A stretch of 35,546 nt of DNA from a virus: IMG/VR virus record IMGVR_UViG_3300035183_000767, positions 1 through 35,546 of that record. One strand, written 5' to 3'. The translations under genes were made by a program, and so were the position numbers. This document shows positions 31,943 to 35,546 of the stretch, piece after piece (position 1 is the first letter of the stretch; the number at the start of each line of letters is the position of its first letter). Under the pieces are notes generated by a model. That model made no database searches and was not told where the DNA came from. It was given only the letters and a program-made list of their open reading frames with translations.

Positions 31943-32119
31943 ATGAAAAAAGCAATTCTGACAAAAAATGAATTAAAAGAGCCTATTTTTACAACTTGGG
32001 GAAGAATAAGAACTCTTATAGGTTATTCATCCGTTGTGAATACTCTTAAAGACGAAAGGCTTAGAGCTTTAATAGATAAATTTCAAAAAGATTTGGAAAG
32101 AGAAGTAAAAATTCTATAA
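31943..32119 (+). CDS. Hypothetical small protein, 58 aa
   Basis: ATG 31943 is preferred over the upstream GTG (31925), which lies within the promoter. The product has an amphipathic layout (KNELKEPIFTTWGRIRTLIG; LRALIDKFQKDLEREVKIL). No family is recognised. It lies between two HTH genes in the early regulatory cluster. Confidence 0.65.
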   Translation: MKKAILTKNELKEPIFTTWGRIRTLIGYSSVVNTLKDERLRALIDKFQKDLEREVKIL

Positions 32120-32155
32120 AAAATGGATCGTTTTTGAAAAGAAAGGAGGAAGAAA

Positions 32156-32344
32156 ATGAATCAGAAAGTTCAATTTTATACGATTGAGGAAGTTTCTAAA
32201 ATTCTCGGTGTTACTTATCATGTAGTTTATAAATGGATTAAACTTGGAAAATTGCCCAAATTTCAAATAGGTAAAAAATCTTCAATTCGTATTCCTGCTG
32301 ATGCGATAGAAAAAATTATTCAGGGAGGAGAGCGTGAAAAATAA
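32156..32344 (+). CDS. Helix-turn-helix (HTH_17) DNA-binding protein, 62 aa
   Basis: The protein is one MerR/excisionase-type domain: YTIEEVSKILGVTYHVVYKW, then KLGKLPKFQIGKKSSIRIP. An AAAGGAGG ribosome site precedes it. It is related in design to the 55-aa protein at 31705. The likely role is control of early promoters. Confidence 0.83.
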   Translation: MNQKVQFYTIEEVSKILGVTYHVVYKWIKLGKLPKFQIGKKSSIRIPADAIEKIIQGGEREK

Positions 32345-32446
32345 TAATTAAATTTAAGTATTTCGATCTTTAAGCAAAATCACTATCTTCTAACACTAAA
32401 AATAAGAATTCTTGCTATTGAATGTAAAATGAAACACTATAAGGTA

Positions 32447-32475
32447 TTGACAAAAGGGAATAAACATGTTATAAT
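32447..32475 (+). promoter_or_regulatory. Consensus leaderless promoter
   Basis: TTGACA (32447-32452), a 17-base spacer and TATAAT (32470-32475): both boxes are perfect consensus. ATG 32484 follows by eight bases, so the transcript should begin within a base or two of the start codon. Confidence 0.92.
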
Positions 32476-32483
32476 GTAAGTAT

Positions 32484-32813
32484 ATGAAAACAAATGTCAG
32501 TAAAACATTACAAAAAATAAGAGAGGAAGAGCTAAGAAGAATTTGTTTTGAAAATGGGCTGGATTTTGCAAAACTTCCTTCACAAATGCAATTTCTTCTT
32601 TCTTTGGCTTATGTGCGTGGGGGTATGAACGTCTTAAAAGTTTTAACAAAAGTCGAAGAAAAAGGCGAGAGATTGCAAGATGGGCATTACCCAGCGTGTG
32701 CGGAGCAGCCTCAGGGTTTTCCCTGCCGATGTGATGAGATCGCTGATGAGTTAAGAGAAAAAGAGATCGAAGCTCAGATCGAGGAGGCGTTAGCGGAATA
32801 TGAAAAAGATTGA
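32484..32813 (+). CDS. Hypothetical protein with Cys motif, 109 aa
   Basis: The product is helical and charged, with a segment HYPACAEQPQGFPCRCDEI (three Cys, one His) that could bind a metal, and a very acidic C terminus. No family is recognised. It is the first gene behind a perfect consensus promoter, so probably an abundant early protein. It overlaps the transglycosylase gene by 14 bases. Confidence 0.72.
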   Translation: MKTNVSKTLQKIREEELRRICFENGLDFAKLPSQMQFLLSLAYVRGGMNVLKVLTKVEEKGERLQDGHYPACAEQPQGFPCRCDEIADELREKEIEAQIEEALAEYEKD

Positions 32814-33345
32814 ATTTTTTAAAAAACGAAATCTAAAAAAGAGTATTTTTCTCTTTTTGTTATTTATAATGTTTGTTCTTATTGGATCTGTTATGTTTTT
32901 GAGATTTCTTGACTCTTTTTTTGATCGCTATTCTCTTTCTTTTTTCTCTCCTATCGAGATTAAACTACAACAACCTATAGTTGTTGTGGAGAGGAAGACT
33001 AAAATTGAGTACATACGGGAGTTTGCAGAAAGTCTTCCTATTCCTAAAACTCCTCTAGAAAAATACATCTGTGAGAAGTTTGGTAAAGAGTGCCAAATTG
33101 CACTTGCCGTTGCACTTGCTGAAAGCGGGATGCGAGAGGAAGCCATAAACGTTAATACGAATAGCACGATTGATATTGGCATATTTCAAATCAACTCAGT
33201 TCATTGGAAAAAAAACGGATGTTCTCCGAAAGAGTTGTTTGATAGTTATAAAAATGTTGACTGTGCTTATAAAATTTATTCTGCTAGCGGATGGAGTGCA
33301 TGGAGTGCTGTAAATAATGGATCATTTGCAAAATTCGTAAAATGA
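32800..33345 (+). CDS. Membrane-anchored lytic transglycosylase
   Basis: The 181-aa protein has one membrane segment (residues 15-37), a short linker and a lysozyme-like SLT domain: Glu108 in ALAVALAESGM is the catalytic acid, and GIFQINSVHW is the usual following motif; four Cys could form disulfides outside the cell. It cleaves peptidoglycan glycan strands. Placement among early genes, not in the lysis cassette, is odd. It may remodel the wall early, act from without as a virion enzyme, or block superinfection. Confidence 0.85.
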   Translation: MKKIEFFKKRNLKKSIFLFLLFIMFVLIGSVMFLRFLDSFFDRYSLSFFSPIEIKLQQPIVVVERKTKIEYIREFAESLPIPKTPLEKYICEKFGKECQIALAVALAESGMREEAINVNTNSTIDIGIFQINSVHWKKNGCSPKELFDSYKNVDCAYKIYSASGWSAWSAVNNGSFAKFVK

Positions 33346-33381
33346 AAACTTTATCTTAATTAAAAATTAAAAATAAATAAT

Positions 33382-34005
33382 ATGGCAGACTTAATAAAAA
33401 AAGAAGAAAATCTGTTAGTACCTCCTAAAACTTTATATACTGTGTTGAATAAAAAAACACCTCAAAAGTTTATTAAAAAAAGAATGGGACGAGGTGGAAA
33501 GTATTTTGATTATGTTGAGACAGGATATGTTATCGAGCAATTAAATAAGGCGTTTAATAACATGTGGGACTTTGAAATAGTTGATAAACAAATAGAGCAG
33601 GATAAAATTTGGGTTTTGGGAAAACTAACTGTTAAATTTATGACACCTTTTGGAATTCAAACTATATCAAAATCTCAGTTTGGCGGGTCAGATTTAAAAA
33701 AATCAAACGGTGTTATCCTTGATCTTGGAGATGACTTGAAAGCCGCCGCATCAGATAGTCTGAAGAAATGTGCTTCTCTTTTAGGCATAGCCAAAGATGT
33801 TTATTTTAGGGAAGATTATTCTGATGAGGAAGGAACAGTAGAGGAATTTGACAAATCAGTAGAAGAAACACAAGTAGCAACGGATAAGCAAAAATACGCG
33901 ATTAAAAATTTAATAAGAGAAGGAAAAATAAATTATAGCGGAGACGTTGAAAAACTGACAATGAGGCAAGCATCAGAGATGTTATCAGTTGCTTTGAAAA
34001 AATGA
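33382..34005 (+). CDS. Rad52-type single-strand annealing protein
   Basis: The 207-aa product matches the Rad52/22 family in its N-terminal 150 residues: FDYVETGYVIEQLNKAF, LGKLTVKFMTPFG, and DDLKAAASDSLKKCASLLGI. Such phage recombinases anneal complementary single strands during recombination-dependent replication and repair. The C-terminal tail is separate and charged. It overlaps the next gene by four bases and is followed by a nuclease, the usual annealing/exonuclease pair. Confidence 0.9.
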   Translation: MADLIKKEENLLVPPKTLYTVLNKKTPQKFIKKRMGRGGKYFDYVETGYVIEQLNKAFNNMWDFEIVDKQIEQDKIWVLGKLTVKFMTPFGIQTISKSQFGGSDLKKSNGVILDLGDDLKAAASDSLKKCASLLGIAKDVYFREDYSDEEGTVEEFDKSVEETQVATDKQKYAIKNLIREGKINYSGDVEKLTMRQASEMLSVALKK

Positions 34006-34442
34006 AAAATCAAATAATTATTTATCCAGATGAAATTACTAAATTAGCGTTAGAAGCTGGTAAATTAGTCTTTAAGAAAGAGGCAGAGGCAGAGTTGGTA
34101 AAATTATTAGAAATAAAAAAGAAAATAGATGAAGCGGTAGAAAAAGTAAAAGAGCAGATAAAGCAGGCGGGAGAGAGTATTTTGCCAAACTTCAAAGGAG
34201 TAGAAGGGAGAATGGTAAAAGCCGTTTACTCTTATCATGGGGCAAAATACGAGATAGAAGATAAAGAAAAAGCAAGAGGGTTTTATCAGGAGGTTGTTTA
34301 TATTAAGCCAGATACAAAAATAATTGATAATTATATTAAAGAAGTGGGAGAGTTGCCAGAAGGGATTATTACTAAAGAAAGGGAGAAAAGTTTATCTTTG
34401 AGACTTAAAGAGGAGGTTAAAAGTTTAGAAGAAAAAGTATGA
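34002..34442 (+). CDS. Helical protein in the recombination operon, 146 aa
   Basis: It overlaps both neighbours by four bases (ATGA). The product is a helical, charged protein (LLEIKKKIDEAVEKVKEQIK; SLSLRLKEEVKSLEEKV) with a central globular segment. Its role resembles, by position, the small accessory proteins found between annealing proteins and exonucleases. No family is recognised with certainty. Confidence 0.72.
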   Translation: MKNQIIIYPDEITKLALEAGKLVFKKEAEAELVKLLEIKKKIDEAVEKVKEQIKQAGESILPNFKGVEGRMVKAVYSYHGAKYEIEDKEKARGFYQEVVYIKPDTKIIDNYIKEVGELPEGIITKEREKSLSLRLKEEVKSLEEKV

Positions 34443-34975
34443 AGCTTAGACTTTCTTACACACTTTTGGATTTTTGGAGACGTGGAAGAGTAGATGATGC
34501 TTTGAATTATTATCTAGGATTAAAGGAGATTACCAGTAAAGAGATGGAGTTTGGGAAAGAAAAGCATAAAGAGAATGAGGATGTTGTTAAAACATTAAGT
34601 CGGTTATCAAAAGATTTTGGAGGGTTGAAACTCAAAAACCCAAAGTCAGAGTTAAAAATAGAAATGGATTATAATAAGTTATGGGATTTGGTAGGTGTTG
34701 TTGATGTCTATGATGATGGGGTTATCTATGAGCTAAAAACAGGAAAAATACCCTCTGTCTCTTTCTTATCAAGTCCTCAATTAGCAATCTACTCATTACT
34801 TTGCCAATCACAGAGACTGCCAGTTGAGAAGATATACGTTATCCGTTATGACGGAGTAAATACTGACTGGGCAATGAAATGGTTTTATGATGAAATGGTA
34901 GATGAGGCAAAAGATTTTATCGACGGTTTAGGATATGAAATCTATAAGTTTTTCAAAGAAAAGAAAATAATATGA
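34439..34975 (+). CDS. RecB/Cas4-like PD-(D/E)XK nuclease
   Basis: The 178-aa protein carries the RecB nuclease motifs: His43 in FGKEKHKE, Asp89 in GVVDVYDDG, Glu98 and Lys100 in IYELKTGK, and Gln114/Tyr118 in PQLAIYSLL. With the Rad52-like protein it would resect ends for annealing. No cysteine cluster for an iron-sulfur site is visible, so it is closer to a phage exonuclease than to Cas4. Confidence 0.88.
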   Translation: MKLRLSYTLLDFWRRGRVDDALNYYLGLKEITSKEMEFGKEKHKENEDVVKTLSRLSKDFGGLKLKNPKSELKIEMDYNKLWDLVGVVDVYDDGVIYELKTGKIPSVSFLSSPQLAIYSLLCQSQRLPVEKIYVIRYDGVNTDWAMKWFYDEMVDEAKDFIDGLGYEIYKFFKEKKII

Positions 34976-35097
34976 GAAAGAAAAGAATTTTCTTTTGTAA
35001 AGTTTGTAAAATCGCTATGGGATCTTCTTCTAAGATGGGGTTTTTATATCTTAAAAAACTATTTTTAGATTTTCATAAACATGGAAAAAGACGATGA
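34972..35097 (+). CDS. Small Cys-containing basic protein, 41 aa
   Basis: The ATG overlaps the preceding stop (ATGA) and the ORF ends 17 bases into the next gene. The product has one CxxC (RIFFCKVCKIAMG) and a His/Lys/Arg-rich end (DFHKHGKRR), as in small zinc-binding peptides. The tight overlaps support it as a gene. No family is recognised. Confidence 0.55.
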   Translation: MRKKRIFFCKVCKIAMGSSSKMGFLYLKKLFLDFHKHGKRR

Positions 35098-35401
35098 GGT
35101 TTCGACATTTCAGGATACATGGGCGATTCGACTTGATAAAACCTATAGGATGTATAAAGAGATTAGGTCGGATTTTCAACGATTTGGTGAGTATGAGATT
35201 ACGCTTTTTGATAATCTTAATAATCCTGTAGTAGTTTTCAAGGTGGATGAAAAATTTTTAGAAAATTGGCAACGTCGTTTTGTTGTGAATGTTGCAGAAG
35301 ATTTATCAACAACAGGTGCAATTGGAAAGGAGTTAGTGCGTGAGATTTTTTCTAACAAAAATAAAAATCGAAATCCGCTACGGGAGGAAGAATGGAGATG
35401 A
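35081..35401 (+). CDS. Hypothetical early protein, 106 aa
   Basis: The product is an alpha/beta protein (FQDTWAIRLDKTYRMYKEIR; FGEYEITLFDNLNNPVVVFK) with a basic end. No family is recognised. It lies between the recombination genes and yopX in a tightly packed operon, with only three bases to the YopX start. Confidence 0.7.
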   Translation: MEKDDEVSTFQDTWAIRLDKTYRMYKEIRSDFQRFGEYEITLFDNLNNPVVVFKVDEKFLENWQRRFVVNVAEDLSTTGAIGKELVREIFSNKNKNRNPLREEEWR

Positions 35402-35404
35402 AAA

Positions 35405-35546
35405 ATGCAAAGAGGAAATAGAATAAAATTTAGATTTTGGGATAAAAGAATAAAGAATTTTGTTATCCCCAAAGCAGAGGGAGACTTTGCTGGTCTTGAG
35501 TTCAATGACTGGTTGGAGGAATTACAAAAAGATGGGTTAGTGATAA
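35405..35546 (+). CDS. YopX-family protein, 5' part (gene continues at 1)
   Basis: ATG 35405 opens MQRGNRIKFRFWDKRIKNFV, the typical YopX N terminus (I-K-F-R-x-W-D). The frame continues through the 36-bp overlap into 3-317 of this window, giving 140 aa. The start is four bases after the previous stop. Function of the family is unknown. Confidence 0.9.
   Translation, partial: MQRGNRIKFRFWDKRIKNFVIPKAEGDFAGLEFNDWLEELQKDGLVI
35511..35546. repeat. Terminal direct repeat, right copy (assembly overlap)
   Basis: Identical to bases 1-36. Its removal leaves a 35,510-bp circle and restores the YopX reading frame. Confidence 0.9.

Noticed and set aside
31705-32344. Excisionases implying a temperate phage
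   Set aside because: The two HTH_17 proteins resemble excisionases, but there is no integrase or CI-like repressor in a complete genome; small regulators are more likely.
1-35546. Recoded genome (TGA as Trp or Gly)
   Set aside because: TGA closes many genes at sensible points (for example 4995, 21536, 34005) and intact proteins need no TGA readthrough.

Overview
The window is a complete or nearly complete genome of a small tailed bacteriophage with a podovirus-type structural module. Bases 1-36 recur exactly at 35511-35546, and a YopX-family gene runs across that junction, so the sequence is a circular or circularly permuted genome of 35,510 bp with a short assembly overlap. Base composition is AT-rich and the standard bacterial code fits: TGA, TAA and TAG all end genes. 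I see no integrase, no CI-type repressor, no DNA polymerase, primase or helicase, and no canonical tRNA. The host cannot be named from the sequence. CHAP, lytic transglycosylase, CAP and Tat-signal proteins show a bacterial host with peptidoglycan. The many promoters placed so close to ATG that transcripts would be leaderless are unusual and may be a host clue.

Layout. (1) 35405-408 is the end of the plus-strand early operon, closed by a terminator at 449-478. (2) 500-1739 holds two minus-strand unknown genes with an intercistronic RNA structure between them. (3) 1766-1904 is a divergent control region. (4) 1904-28799 is the late plus-strand block: TerS, a TerL split into an ATPase gene (carrying a 417-aa intein) and a nuclease gene, portal, scaffold, P22-type coat protein, head and tail decoration proteins, an 847-aa protein with 27 copies of a 14-residue basic repeat, two ejection-type proteins (392 and 1462 aa), tail adaptor, tail hub, receptor-binding fibre, then lysis genes (holin candidates and a CHAP endolysin) and an exported Tat-signal protein. 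A minus-strand secreted CAP protein and homing-type HNH genes interrupt it. (5) 28906-30225 is a minus-strand operon: zinc-finger protein, RusA resolvase, sigma region-4 protein and a small membrane protein. (6) 30226-30574 is a second divergent control region with a leader peptide and hairpin on one side and a terminator/anti-terminator leader on the other. (7) 30575-35546 is the plus-strand early region: an HNH gene followed by a GC-rich structured RNA candidate, small DNA-binding proteins, a membrane-anchored transglycosylase, a Rad52-type annealing protein, a RecB-like nuclease and YopX.

How it fits together. Early genes supply recombination functions (annealing protein, nuclease, RusA) and regulators (sigma region-4 protein, small HTH proteins). 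Replication itself must be left to the host or run through recombination. Late genes build a P22-like particle packaged by the split terminase. Several late and early genes are preceded by a promoter followed at once by a terminator hairpin that ends at the start codon, which suggests control by antitermination. The points most worth a second look are the RNA-rich unit at 30428-31330, the leaderless promoter set, the split intein-bearing terminase, the 27-copy repeat protein and the apparent AUC start at 10602.
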